A stretch of 64,000 nucleotides of DNA from JANMOK01 sp031415055 (GCA_031415055.1 JANOQZ010000002.1:1-64000), one strand, 5' to 3'. Positions 49,649 to 58,724 are shown, numbered from the stretch's first letter. Numbers and translations are program-made. The notes: a model not told the origin generated them from the letters alone.

Positions 49649-51346
49649 ATGGCCAATGTTGATGCGACCAAAGGTGTTTGGAAATCAGGCAAGGGCAAGG
49701 GTCGCCACACGCCGAAAGGGCGGCAGTTGGATGATACGGCATTGGCCGAGGTTCAGGCAGTGTTGGGGGACAGGCCGCGTCGGAAAGATTTGCTGATCGA
49801 GCATTTGCACCTGATTCAAGACCGCTATGGCCATTTGAGTGCCGCGCATTTGCGGGCTTTGGGCGAAGAGATGAAAATGGCGCAGGCGGAAATTTACGAG
49901 GTGGCCACGTTCTATGCGCATTTCGATGTGGTGAAAGAGGGTGAGGCCGCGCCACCGCCCTTGACGATTAGGGTGTGTGATTCTTTGTCGTGTGAATTGG
50001 CGGGCGCGCAGGATTTGTTACGCGATTTGTTGGCCAAATATGACGGGGGTGGGCAGGTGCGGGTGCTGCGTGCGCCGTGCATGGGGCGCTGCGATATGGC
50101 TCCGGTGCTGGAACTGGGGCATTGCCACATTGATCGGGCGGATTTGGCCAAGGTGGCGGCGGCGATTGCGGCGGATGACTCGCATGCGCATGTGCCGGAC
50201 TATGAGGGGTTGGAGGACTATCGCGACGACGGCGGCTATCAGGCGCTGGAGGCGTTGCGGTCAGGCGTGAAATCGGTCGATGCGTTGCAGGACGAAGTTC
50301 TGGCTTCGGGTCTGCGTGGGCTGGGCGGGGCGGGGTTTCCCTCGGGAAAGAAGTGGAGTTTTGTCCGTGGGTATGCAGGACCGCGCTATTTGGCGGTAAA
50401 TGGCGACGAGGGTGAGCCGGGGACGTTCAAGGATCGCTATTATCTGGAGCGCGAGCCGCATGTTTTTCTGGAAGGCATGCTGATGGCGGCTTTTGCGGTG
50501 CAAGCCGAGAAAACCTTCATCTATATGCGCGACGAATATCCGGCGGTGTTGGAGATTTTGCGGCGCGAGATTGTGTTGCTTGAGGGGGCGGGCATTGTTG
50601 CGCCGGGATATATTGACCTGCGGCGCGGGGCGGGCGCCTATATCTGCGGCGAAGAAAGCGCAATGATCGAGTCCATCGAGGGTAAACGCGGCATGCCGCG
50701 TCATCGGCCACCATTTGTGGCGCAGGTCGGTATTTTTGGCCGCCCGACTTTGGTGCATAATGTTGAGACTTTGCATTGGGTCAGCAAAATCGCGCGTTTG
50801 GGGCCAGAGATATTGTCGGCGCATGAAAAGAACGGGCGCAAAGGACTGCGGTCGTATTCGGTATCGGGACGGGTGCGTGATCCGGGGGTGAAACTGCTGC
50901 CAGCGGGCTCGACGATTTTGGATGTGATCGAAGCGTCGGGCGGTATGGCGAATGGGCATGTGTTCAAAGCCTATCAGCCGGGCGGGCCGTCGTCGGGGAT
51001 ATTGCCAGCGTCGATGGATGACGTTCCGCTCGATTTTGATACGTTACAACCTTTGGGCAGTTTCATTGGCTCGGCGGCGGTTGTGGTGCTGTCGGACAAA
51101 GATTCGGTTCGCGCGGCGGCGTTGAATATGCTGCGGTTTTTCGAAGACGAAAGCTGCGGCCAATGCACGCCGTGTCGGGTGGGCTGTGGCAAGGCGGTGC
51201 AATTGATGCTGGCGGATCGCTGGGATCAGGGGCTGTTGGAGGAGCTGAGCCAAGTCATGGTTGACGCCAGCATCTGCGGGCTGGGTCAAGCTGCGCCCAA
51301 CCCGATTAGGCTGGTGATCAAGCATTTTGCCGAGGAGGTTTCGTAG
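49649..51346 (+). CDS. NuoE-NuoF fusion (formate dehydrogenase FdsGB-like diaphorase)
   Basis: This 565-residue flavoprotein joins a NuoE/FdsG-like part (1-170; helical bundle, then [2Fe-2S] cysteines C110, C115, C144, C148 in VCDSLSC and APCMGRC) to a NuoF/FdsB-like part. FMN and NADH sites are GGAGFPSGKKWSF and NGDEGEPGTFKDRYY. The C-terminal [4Fe-4S] cysteines are in ESCGQCTPCRVGCGK and ASICGLGQ. Such proteins pass electrons between NADH and a partner such as formate dehydrogenase. No catalytic alpha subunit follows; the next gene is on the other strand. It is therefore orphaned within this window. Confidence 0.85.
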   Translation: MANVDATKGVWKSGKGKGRHTPKGRQLDDTALAEVQAVLGDRPRRKDLLIEHLHLIQDRYGHLSAAHLRALGEEMKMAQAEIYEVATFYAHFDVVKEGEAAPPPLTIRVCDSLSCELAGAQDLLRDLLAKYDGGGQVRVLRAPCMGRCDMAPVLELGHCHIDRADLAKVAAAIAADDSHAHVPDYEGLEDYRDDGGYQALEALRSGVKSVDALQDEVLASGLRGLGGAGFPSGKKWSFVRGYAGPRYLAVNGDEGEPGTFKDRYYLEREPHVFLEGMLMAAFAVQAEKTFIYMRDEYPAVLEILRREIVLLEGAGIVAPGYIDLRRGAGAYICGEESAMIESIEGKRGMPRHRPPFVAQVGIFGRPTLVHNVETLHWVSKIARLGPEILSAHEKNGRKGLRSYSVSGRVRDPGVKLLPAGSTILDVIEASGGMANGHVFKAYQPGGPSSGILPASMDDVPLDFDTLQPLGSFIGSAAVVVLSDKDSVRAAALNMLRFFEDESCGQCTPCRVGCGKAVQLMLADRWDQGLLEELSQVMVDASICGLGQAAPNPIRLVIKHFAEEVS

Positions 51347-51359
51347 GGTTCGGTGGCGG

Positions 51360-51887
51360 TTATTTGTTCAACTCGGCCTCGATATTCGCCAGACCTTTCT
51401 CAAAATCCTTGCCGACCATTTTATCGATGTTGACGAAAGAGCCGAACAGTTTTGACATGAAAGGTGACGGGCCGTACATCGACCAGATGATGCGGGTGCC
51501 GTTGCCTTGGGCCATGACGTTGAAATCGGTCATGTTGTTGGCTTTCATCGGAGCGATGAAATCAAGTTTCAGGCGCACAAAGGCGGCGGGTTTGGATTCG
51601 GTGATTTCCATGCGGCCTTCGCCGACTTTCTTGTTGCCTTTCCACGCATAGACCGCGCCGACCCCGGCATTTTCACCGCTGAACGTGCGCTGCAAGTTTG
51701 GGTCCATTGCTTCCCAAGGTGACCATTTCGCCCAGTGGCGAAAGTCGTTGAGCAGAGCGAAAACCTCTTCCGGGCTTTTGCGTTCGATGGTGGAGGATCG
51801 TTCGATGCGGAATTCATTGGGTCGCAGCATGACATAGACCAAAAAGGCGACGATCAGGGCGGCGATGATTAGCAAGGTTGTGGTCAT
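51360..51887 (-). CDS. membrane-anchored SRPBCC (polyketide cyclase-like) protein
   Basis: This 175-residue protein has an N-terminal helix (TLLIIAALIVAFLVYVMLRP) and then a START-like domain beginning IERSSTIERKSPEEVFALLN, with FRHWAKWSPWEAMDPN and a C-terminal DFEKGLANIEAEL. GAAGGAGCCCGCC precedes ATG 51887, which settles the start over longer frames. The domain would bind a hydrophobic ligand near the membrane. Its role is unknown. Confidence 0.75.
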   Translation of the reverse strand: MTTTLLIIAALIVAFLVYVMLRPNEFRIERSSTIERKSPEEVFALLNDFRHWAKWSPWEAMDPNLQRTFSGENAGVGAVYAWKGNKKVGEGRMEITESKPAAFVRLKLDFIAPMKANNMTDFNVMAQGNGTRIIWSMYGPSPFMSKLFGSFVNIDKMVGKDFEKGLANIEAELNK

Positions 51888-52203
51888 GGCGGGCTCCTTC
51901 AATTTCGGCAATGGAAGAAGACGACGGGAAAACGCGTCCGTCAAGTATTTCTGCCTTCTCACGAACGCACTTTCTGCAGCAGGCCCCAACGTTTTCGGGC
52001 GGCGATGATCGTGCGTGAAATGTCGGAAAATTAGCCAATATAATACCATCAGAGGACTTAGCGTCGCAGCAAATATTGTTTTCAATCAAACTCCGCATCA
52101 ACGGGAAGCTGACAATCGCGTCGGCACCGACCGACCGGGAGTGTCCGTATCGAGAAACCTAAGATTAATCCGGGTTGAGAGACCCAGTACAAATCGGGCG
52201 CAC
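51888..52203. other. 316-base gap without a recognised gene
   Basis: I see the promoter side of the SRPBCC gene and the 3' flank of the globin gene, with AT-rich patches around 52030-52090. There is no convincing frame, hairpin terminator or repeat. Confidence 0.5.
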
Positions 52204-52755
52204 TCAGGGGCTGACGTGGCCGAGGGTGACCTCGTCTTTGTGGGCGGCGAAGGCCGAAAGGACTTCGTCCTTTTCAAGTTGAGGAACCTCGAAAAAGTCC
52301 AGGGTCCGTCCGAGTTCCGCTGCGACCTCATCGAATTCTGCGGGCGATATCTGGAGGTCGCGGTGGGCCTCCTCAAGGCCGAGCGGCGTCGCGCCGGGCT
52401 TGGTGGCCGAGAACTTGAATGGCCCGCCCGAAACTTCGCAAACCCAAAGTGTGCGCATAAACTTGAGGCCGGGCAACCTGCCCAGGTTGTTGGTGTGCCA
52501 TTCCCGCAGTTGCGGGTTTTCAGACATATCGCCGACAATCGGGTTCTTCACGATGGCGTCGCTGAAGTGATCCACCACCGCTGCAATGGCGAAAACGCCG
52601 CCAAGTCTCTCGTACAGACTATCCCCGGACATCGCCTGCTCTTCCTGTGCATAGGTATGACTCGCACTCGCCAATATGGCGACTGGTGCCGCAATCAGCG
52701 CCAGTCCGGCAATTGCATTTCGTCTGGTGATTGAGATCGAGACAACCTTTTCCAC
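52204..52755 (-). CDS. exported group-1 truncated hemoglobin
   Basis: This 183-residue precursor has an N-terminal twin-arginine-like signal (SITRRNAIAGLALIAAPVAI, cut near TYAQ-EE) and then a truncated globin: GDSLYERLGGVFAIAAVVDH, VGDMSENPQLREWHTNNLGR, then GLEEAHRDLQISPAEFDEVA with the probable proximal His. Group-1 truncated hemoglobins bind O2 or NO and are normally cytosolic, so export via Tat would be unusual. The GTG start at 52755 lacks a good ribosome-binding site, so the signal depends on that start being right. Confidence 0.72.
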   Translation of the reverse strand: MEKVVSISITRRNAIAGLALIAAPVAILASASHTYAQEEQAMSGDSLYERLGGVFAIAAVVDHFSDAIVKNPIVGDMSENPQLREWHTNNLGRLPGLKFMRTLWVCEVSGGPFKFSATKPGATPLGLEEAHRDLQISPAEFDEVAAELGRTLDFFEVPQLEKDEVLSAFAAHKDEVTLGHVSP

Positions 52756-53089
52756 AAACTATCTCCCATGCTTCGAAGGGGCTAGCTAGCTAACGCGCTT
52801 CAAATAAAAGAGTTCCGTGCTGAGTGACACAAAAGAAGGATGAAACGGTTCGGTCGGCCGATTAGAAGCGAAAGATGTCATCTATTCCGCGAATTGTATC
52901 CATTCCGCAGGCAATGGCGCGAACATACGGATCCAAACCGCTGGCGTTCCGAAATGCGTGCGGTTTGCACACAACAGTGTCCTGGAAGATCGTATCCAAG
53001 GCGGCAATAATGCCCAGTTCCGTGTTCAGCGTATAATCGTTGTCAGCGAAATGCGGACGCAGGCAATACTTTTGACACTTCCGTTGGCA
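52756..53089. other. 334-base gap with a coding-like minus-strand remnant
   Basis: A minus-strand frame from about 53089 to a TAA near 52862 reads DNDYTLNTELGIIAALDTIF and GLDPYVRAIACGMDTIRGID. It resembles protein but has no ATG or ribosome-binding site. It may be a gene remnant or chance. The rest of the gap holds nothing I recognise. Confidence 0.25.
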
Positions 53090-53704
53090 TCAACCTCCAA
53101 AGGTGCCTTTTTCGAACAAACCGGTGCGCAAATAGGTGGCATAGAGAGCCCCTTTGCTACCGTAATGACATTGAACCAGTTCCAAATTTGTCGGCACTGC
53201 GCCGGTACCAAACAGTCGCTTGCCTTGCCCGCCAAGGACAACCGGATAGAACAGCAGATTATATTGGTCGATCAGGTCATGTTTGATCAATGTCTGGGCC
53301 AATCCGGGGCTGCCGTGCACTTGCAATTCTCCATTGGTTTGCGCTTTGAGTGCCACAACTTCGTTCAAAACATCTTTGACGTGATGCGAATTGTGCCAGT
53401 CGAATTTGGTCGTGCTGCGCGAGGCAACGTGTTTGGGCAGTTCGTTCAATTTGTTTTGCACTGGATCGTCGCTTACGGGCGCGTTCGGCCAATAGGCGGC
53501 GAAGATGTCATAGGTGCCGCGACCGATCAGAAACGCCCCTGCGCGAGTGAATATATCGGTCATGTAGGTGCCGAACTCGTCATCCACATGCGGCACCATC
53601 CAGCCTTCGTGCTGAAATCCGCCGCTGGGGTCTTCGCCGGGGCCACCGGGCGCTTGCATGATGCCGTCAAGGGTTAGGAAGGTGGTAATCGTTAGGTCGC
53701 CCAT
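53090..53704 (-). CDS. dihydrofolate reductase-like (RibD C-terminal family) protein
   Basis: This 204-residue protein has the RibD_C/DHFR-like fold: ITTFLTLDGIMQAPGGPGED, FLIGRGTYDIFAAYWPN, ELQVHGSPGLAQTLIKHDLI and YPVVLGGQGKRLF. Many such proteins sit in operons with ArsR and AHSA1 genes, as here, and have no proven substrate. It starts 12 bases after the neighbouring AHSA1 gene. Confidence 0.85.
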   Translation of the reverse strand: MGDLTITTFLTLDGIMQAPGGPGEDPSGGFQHEGWMVPHVDDEFGTYMTDIFTRAGAFLIGRGTYDIFAAYWPNAPVSDDPVQNKLNELPKHVASRSTTKFDWHNSHHVKDVLNEVVALKAQTNGELQVHGSPGLAQTLIKHDLIDQYNLLFYPVVLGGQGKRLFGTGAVPTNLELVQCHYGSKGALYATYLRTGLFEKGTFGG

Positions 53705-53716
53705 TGTTTGGCCTTT

Positions 53717-54175
53717 TCAGAGTGTTGCAACAAGTTTTTCAAGTTGATCGGTGGCTTTGCCCCAGCCTTCGTGAAAACCCATTTTAGCGTGGCCTTCGGC
53801 ATCTTCCTTGGTCCAATGGCGGGCGCGCGCGGTGTATAGAGTTTTGCCTCCCTGATCGTCAAAGGTTAGATAACCTGTGAAAAATGGCTTCGCCGACGGT
53901 TGCCAGTCACCAACATAGGCGTCGGTAAACACCAGCTTTTCATTCGGCACGACTTCCAGATATTGCCCCGGATTGGGGTATTCGTTGCCCTCAGGGTCGG
54001 CCATTACAACCAAGCTGAACCCACCGGGTCGCAGATCCACTTTGGCGCTAAGGGTCTTCCACGGTGCGGGCGTGAACCACTGAACAATAAGTTCCGGCTC
54101 GGTCCAGCAGCGATACACCAAGTGCCGTGGCGCATTGAGGACGCGGGTCAAAACTAGTTCAAGATCATTGGGCAT
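53717..54175 (-). CDS. AHSA1/SRPBCC-family protein
   Basis: This 152-residue domain has the AHSA1 pattern: LVLTRVLNAPRHLVYRCWTE, LIVQWFTPAPWKT, GYLTFDDQGGKTLYTARARH and a C-terminal MGFHEGWGKATDQLEKLV. It is a paralogue of the next upstream gene (54209-54670) and is probably co-transcribed under ArsR control. The ligand is unknown. Confidence 0.83.
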   Translation of the reverse strand: MPNDLELVLTRVLNAPRHLVYRCWTEPELIVQWFTPAPWKTLSAKVDLRPGGFSLVVMADPEGNEYPNPGQYLEVVPNEKLVFTDAYVGDWQPSAKPFFTGYLTFDDQGGKTLYTARARHWTKEDAEGHAKMGFHEGWGKATDQLEKLVATL

Positions 54176-54208
54176 GGCAGTTTCCTATCAGTTGGATGTT
54201 GTGCGTAT

Positions 54209-54670
54209 CTAAAGGTCGCTGGACTGACGCAAAAGATCGCCAAGTTTGTCAAAGTTTTCTTCATTGGCCGACAAGATAAAGCCTTTCAGGGCAGAATCGT
54301 CGCCGTCGCTTTCAAACTGCATATCCCAAATCAGGCGGGTGCGGTTGCCAAGGTCTTGGAACGTCATGGTCATTAGAAAGCCGTGGCCTTCTTGCATGTG
54401 CCGAAAGACGATCCGCGATGGGCGTTCAATCTCGACAAAGAGTTTGCGATTTGGGTAATTTTGCCCATCAGGGCCATGCATCACGAAAATCCACTCGCCA
54501 CCGGGCCGGAAATCGAATTTTTCGATGGTTATGGTGAAACCTTTTGGCCCCCACCATTGAGGCAACTTTGCCGGGTCGGCGAATGCATCGAAGACTTGTT
54601 CGCAGGTGGCGTTCAGTTCGCGGCTGTTACGCGTTTCAAACGCAATGCTTGCCAGTTCAAAGTTTGCCAT
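54209..54670 (-). CDS. AHSA1/SRPBCC-family protein
   Basis: This 153-residue AHSA1 domain has FETRNSRELNATCEQVFDAF, LPQWWGPKGFTITIEKFDFR, GGEWIFVMHGPDGQNYPN and a C-terminal NEENFDKLGDLLRQ. Its start overlaps the end of the ArsR gene by 14 bases. ArsR plus one or two AHSA1 genes is a common bacterial operon. Confidence 0.83.
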   Translation of the reverse strand: MANFELASIAFETRNSRELNATCEQVFDAFADPAKLPQWWGPKGFTITIEKFDFRPGGEWIFVMHGPDGQNYPNRKLFVEIERPSRIVFRHMQEGHGFLMTMTFQDLGNRTRLIWDMQFESDGDDSALKGFILSANEENFDKLGDLLRQSSDL

Positions 54671-55004
54671 TGTCTAGGTCTTTCTTTTGGAGTTTGCCTA
54701 GGAACTCCTCCAATCTATCCACATGCTCAATCCATTGACTACGATAGATTTCAAGCCATTGATCGACCTCTTTCAGGCGCGCTGATTCCAACTTGCAGGG
54801 GCGGAATTGGGCATCGCGGCCTCGGGCGATCAGGCCGGCTTTTTCCAGCACTTTCAAATGCTTGGAAATGCCGGGTTTGCTGATGGCAAAGGGTTCGGCG
54901 AGTTCGTTGACCGAAGAGTCGCCCAAAGTCAGCCGCGCCAGGATTGCCCTGCGGGTTGGGTCGGCAAGAGCCGAGAAGGTGAGCGACAGCGGGTCGTCTA
55001 GCAT
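54657..55004 (-). CDS. ArsR-family transcriptional regulator
   Basis: This 115-residue winged-helix repressor has FSALADPTRRAILARLTLGD and VNELAEPFAISKPGISKHLKVLEKAGLIARG, the standard ArsR helix-turn-helix. No metal-binding cysteines of the ArsR/SmtB type are seen, so it probably belongs to the AHSA1-linked subgroup whose signal is unknown. It heads the operon, and two palindromes just upstream are likely operators. Confidence 0.9.
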   Translation of the reverse strand: MLDDPLSLTFSALADPTRRAILARLTLGDSSVNELAEPFAISKPGISKHLKVLEKAGLIARGRDAQFRPCKLESARLKEVDQWLEIYRSQWIEHVDRLEEFLGKLQKKDLDNGKL

Positions 55005-55015
55005 GTGATTACCCG

Positions 55016-55046
55016 GTTGGTTAACTAACTGATAGGTTAATTAACC
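55016..55046. promoter_or_regulatory. paired palindromes, candidate ArsR operator
   Basis: GTTGGTTAACTAAC (55016-55029) is a near-perfect palindrome and GGTTAATTAACC (55035-55046) is perfect. They share GGTTAA/TTAACC half-sites and lie just upstream of the arsR-like start, as expected for autorepression. Confidence 0.6.
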
Positions 55047-55083
55047 GAGTCGGACATTAGAGTCAAGGGCTAGGCAGCAGAGT

Positions 55084-56856
55084 TTAATGATTGTGCCTGG
55101 GAATAGCATTCCTCACCTGATGATACTTGACCGCCAAATCAATACAGCCGCCCGCCGCCAGTTGGCCGACATGGGCTCGGGCCATTTCTTGCCACGGGGT
55201 TTGACTGGCGGGGATGGGGGGTAGGCCGTCGGCTTTGCGGGCCTGCCAGATTTTGGCTTCGACCAAGGCGTTGCAGGTGCCTTTGTTGAGGTCAACGCGG
55301 ATCCTGTCACCGGTTCTTAGCCACGCGAGGCCGCCGCCGGCAGCGGCTTCGGGCGAGGCGTTGAGGATGGAGGGGCTATCAGCGGTTCCGCTTTGCCGTC
55401 CGTCGCCAAGCGTCGGCAGGCTGGTAATGCCGCGTTTGAGCAGGGCATCGGGCGGTTGCATGTTGACGACTTCCGCCGATCCCGGCCAGCCGATGGGACC
55501 GGTGCCGCGAATGACGAGGATGCAGTTTTCGTCGATGTTGAGCGATGCGTCATTGATGCGGTGGTGATAGTCCTCGGAGCCATCAAACACGATGGCGCGG
55601 CTTTCCCATGCGCCCTCATCGCCTTTGTTGCTTAGGTAACGGGCGCGGAATTCGGGCGAGATGACACTGGTTTTCATTATCGCGGTGTCAAACAGGTTGC
55701 CCGTCAGCACCACGAAACCAGCAGATTTTTTCAGTGGTTTGTCGAAAGGAAATATACATTCGCGGTCGTGGCTTTCGCGGTCTTTCAGGTTGGCGAACAT
55801 GGACCGGCCCGTGACGGTTTTGGTGTCGCGGATTAGCCCTTGCTGGTGCAGTTCCCACATGATCGCGGGCACGCCACCGGCACGGTAAAACCGTTCACCC
55901 AAGTATTTCCCTGCTGGTTGCACATTGGCCAGCAGCGGGATGTCATGGCCGTGGATTTGCCAGTCCGCTGGTTTGATCTCGACGCCGATGTGTTTGGCGA
56001 TGGCAACGATATGGGGCTGGGCGTTTGTCGAACCGCCGATGGCCGAATTGGTTGCAATAGCGTTAAGGAATGCGTCGCGGGTCAGGATGTCTGAAGGCTT
56101 GAGGTCTTCATAAGCCATTGCGACAATACGTTTGCCGGTCTCATAGGCCATGGTTGATCGGTCGCCATAGGCCGCAGGGATTGCCGAACAACCGGTCAGC
56201 GACATGCCCAAAGCTTCGGCCAGCGCGTTCATCGTGCTGGCAGTGCCCATGGTGTTGCAATGGCCGATGGAAGGGTTGGAGGCAGCGACCGCTTGAAAGA
56301 ACTGATCCTCGGTGATTTCTCCGGCGGCTTGTTTACGGCGAGCCCGCCAAATCGACGTGCCCGACCCCATCAGCGGGTCACCATCGTAGTATCCGTTGAG
56401 CGAAGGGCCACCCGAGAGAACGATGGCGGGGATGTCCACCGTGGCGGCGGCCATAAGACAGGCGGGCGTGGTCTTGTCGCAGCCGGTGGTCAAAACTACG
56501 GCGTCGATGGGATAACCATGAAGGATTTCGACGAGGCCGAGATAGGCGAGGTTGCGGTCCAGTGCGGCGGTGGGGCGGCGGCCGGTTTCCTGAATTGGAT
56601 GCACGGGAAATTCCATTGGGATGCCGCCTGCTTCGCGGATGCCTTCCTTTACGCGCAAAGCCAGTTCGATGTGGACACGGTTACACGGCGACAGGTCGGA
56701 ACCGGTTTGCGCGATGCCGATGATCGGCTTGCCGGAACGCAATTCGGCAACCGAATAGCGCCAGCCGAGGTATTTTTCCATATACAGCGCCACCATATCG
56801 GGGCGATGTGGGTCATCAAACCATTCGCGGGAACGGAAACGGCGGGGTTGGGTCAT
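55084..56856 (-). CDS. IlvD/Edd-family sugar-acid dehydratase
   Basis: This 590-residue iron-sulfur dehydratase has cluster-type cysteines in SDLSPCN, LTTGCDKTTPACLMAA and IGHCNTMGTASTMNALAEAL. The catalytic-region phrases ATNSAIGGSTNAQPHIVAIA and FNHQ-equivalent QPAGKYLGERFYRAGG follow. The R-E-W-F-D start and CDKTTPA pattern fit the L-arabonate/D-xylonate dehydratase subgroup more than the branched-chain amino acid enzyme. ATG 56856 has GGAGACACT upstream. There is no sugar transporter or partner enzyme next to it. The exact aldonate is unknown. Confidence 0.8.
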   Translation of the reverse strand: MTQPRRFRSREWFDDPHRPDMVALYMEKYLGWRYSVAELRSGKPIIGIAQTGSDLSPCNRVHIELALRVKEGIREAGGIPMEFPVHPIQETGRRPTAALDRNLAYLGLVEILHGYPIDAVVLTTGCDKTTPACLMAAATVDIPAIVLSGGPSLNGYYDGDPLMGSGTSIWRARRKQAAGEITEDQFFQAVAASNPSIGHCNTMGTASTMNALAEALGMSLTGCSAIPAAYGDRSTMAYETGKRIVAMAYEDLKPSDILTRDAFLNAIATNSAIGGSTNAQPHIVAIAKHIGVEIKPADWQIHGHDIPLLANVQPAGKYLGERFYRAGGVPAIMWELHQQGLIRDTKTVTGRSMFANLKDRESHDRECIFPFDKPLKKSAGFVVLTGNLFDTAIMKTSVISPEFRARYLSNKGDEGAWESRAIVFDGSEDYHHRINDASLNIDENCILVIRGTGPIGWPGSAEVVNMQPPDALLKRGITSLPTLGDGRQSGTADSPSILNASPEAAAGGGLAWLRTGDRIRVDLNKGTCNALVEAKIWQARKADGLPPIPASQTPWQEMARAHVGQLAAGGCIDLAVKYHQVRNAIPRHNH

Positions 56857-57044
56857 GGCAGTGTCTCCGAAATGTTGGCGGACTCGCTGCGGCGAATATG
56901 CGGCAGGGCGGGCCGGGACGAAAGCGCGGAATTTAACGGCGCGGCCCCAGCGGTGCCGATGCCGGACCGAGGCGACCACCGCAAAACACAGCAAGGTCCG
57001 GAGTCCTGGCCCCGGCCCGATGTTTTACAGCCAGACTGCCGAAT

Positions 57045-58724
57045 TCAATGTTGCGGCTGCCTGTCCCAGTCGGACTGCTTGGGCAGCGTCTCGAACGTAT
57101 GCTCGGGTGGCGGGTTGGGCAGCGTCCATTCCAGCGTATCGGAATGGTCGCCCCAATAGGCGTTCTCGGTCAGCTTTTTGCCATAAAGCAACGTATAGAA
57201 CACGATGCCAAAGAACAACAGGAACGAGGCAAAGCTGAGGAAAGCGCCATAGCTGGAGATTTGGTTCCAATAGGCGAATTGTTCAGGGTAATCGATGTAG
57301 CGGCGCGGCATGCCTTGGCGGCCAAGGAAATGCTGCGGGAAGAAGGTGATATTCGCACCAATGAACATCATCCAGAAATGCAGCTTGCCCGCCCATTCGG
57401 GATACTGGCGGCCCGACATTTTACCTATCCAATAATAGACGCCGGCAAAGATGCAGAACACGGCACCAAGGCTCATCACATAGTGGAAATGGGCGACGAC
57501 GTAGTAGGTGTCGTGATAGGCGCGGTCTATGCCAGCCTGCGACAGAACGATACCGGTGACGCCGCCAAGCGTGAACAGGAACAGGAAGCCCATCGCCCAG
57601 AGCATCGGGGTTTTGAATTCCACCGCGCCGCCCCACATGGTAGCAATCCAACTGAATATCTTGATGCCGGTCGGTACCGCGATGACCATGGTCGCCAGCA
57701 TGAAATAGCTTTGCTGGGTCAGCGACATGCCAACGGTATACATATGATGCGCCCAGACGACGAAACCCAAGGCGCCAATGGCGACCATCGCATAGACCAT
57801 CGGCAGGTAACCGAAGATCGGTTTTTTCGAGAAGGTCGAGATCACCTGGCTGACAATGCCAAAGCCGGGCACGATGATCATGTAAACTTCGGGATGGCCA
57901 AAGAACCACAACAGATGTTGATACAAGATCGGGTCACCGCCGCCTTCGGCCTGAAAGAAGGTGGTGCCGAAATTACGGTCGGTCAGCAACATGGTGATGG
58001 CACCGGCCAGAACCGGCAGGCTGAGCAGGATCAGGAATGCGTTGACGAAGATCGACCACGGAAACAGCGGCACTTTGTGCAGTGTCATGCCTGGGGCGCG
58101 CATGTTGAGGAAAGTAGTGATCATGTTGATCGCGCCAAGGATCGATGAGGCACCGGAAAGATGGACGGCGAAAATCGCCATATCCATCGACATTCCGCCT
58201 TCGGAGGTTGACAGCGGCGCATACAGCACCCAGCCGACACCAGAACCAAGTTGCCCGCCTTCGCTGGGGGCAAACAGCGAGCAGACGGCCATAGTCGCGC
58301 CTGCAACGTACATCCAATACGACAGGTTGTTCATGCGCGGAAACGCCATGTCGGGCGCACCGATCATCAGGGGCATGAAATAGTTGCCAAAGCCGCCAAA
58401 AAGCGCCGGGATGACCACGAAAAACATCATCAGAATGCCGTGGCCGGTGACCATGACGTTCCACATATGGCCGTTGGGTTCGCAATTCTCGACCGCCGCG
58501 GCGACAAGGCTGAAGCCCTGCATGCACATGTGCTGAACGCCGGGTTCCATCAGTTCCAGCCGCATAAACTGGGTCATGCAGACCGAAATGAAGCCCAACA
58601 AAGCCGAGGTGAAAATATACAGAATGCCGATGTCTTTGTGGTTGGTCGACATGAACCAACGGGTGAAGAAGCCCACTTTGTGGTGCGCATCATGCGCTTG
58701 GGCGTGGGCGGTGGCGTCGGCCAT
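57045..58724 (-). CDS. ctaD: cytochrome c oxidase subunit I (aa3-type)
   Basis: This 559-residue membrane protein has 12 helices and forms the catalytic core that reduces O2 to water. Heme and copper ligands are visible: VMVTGHGILMMFF (low-spin heme His), WFFGHPEVYMII (CuB His, crosslinked Tyr and D-channel Glu), WAHHMYTVG (CuB His pair) and VVAHFHYVMSLG (heme a3 and heme a His). TGAGGAGAATAG precedes ATG 58724. Subunits II and III are not adjacent, as is common in Rhodobacterales. The loop after the second helix (HMCMQGFSLVAAAVENCEPN) is slightly extended. Confidence 0.95.
   Translation of the reverse strand: MADATAHAQAHDAHHKVGFFTRWFMSTNHKDIGILYIFTSALLGFISVCMTQFMRLELMEPGVQHMCMQGFSLVAAAVENCEPNGHMWNVMVTGHGILMMFFVVIPALFGGFGNYFMPLMIGAPDMAFPRMNNLSYWMYVAGATMAVCSLFAPSEGGQLGSGVGWVLYAPLSTSEGGMSMDMAIFAVHLSGASSILGAINMITTFLNMRAPGMTLHKVPLFPWSIFVNAFLILLSLPVLAGAITMLLTDRNFGTTFFQAEGGGDPILYQHLLWFFGHPEVYMIIVPGFGIVSQVISTFSKKPIFGYLPMVYAMVAIGALGFVVWAHHMYTVGMSLTQQSYFMLATMVIAVPTGIKIFSWIATMWGGAVEFKTPMLWAMGFLFLFTLGGVTGIVLSQAGIDRAYHDTYYVVAHFHYVMSLGAVFCIFAGVYYWIGKMSGRQYPEWAGKLHFWMMFIGANITFFPQHFLGRQGMPRRYIDYPEQFAYWNQISSYGAFLSFASFLLFFGIVFYTLLYGKKLTENAYWGDHSDTLEWTLPNPPPEHTFETLPKQSDWDRQPQH

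Noticed and set aside
57048..58148. 366-codon plus-strand frame antisense to ctaD
   Set aside because: Every heme and copper ligand block of subunit I is on the minus strand. The plus frame shows no family.
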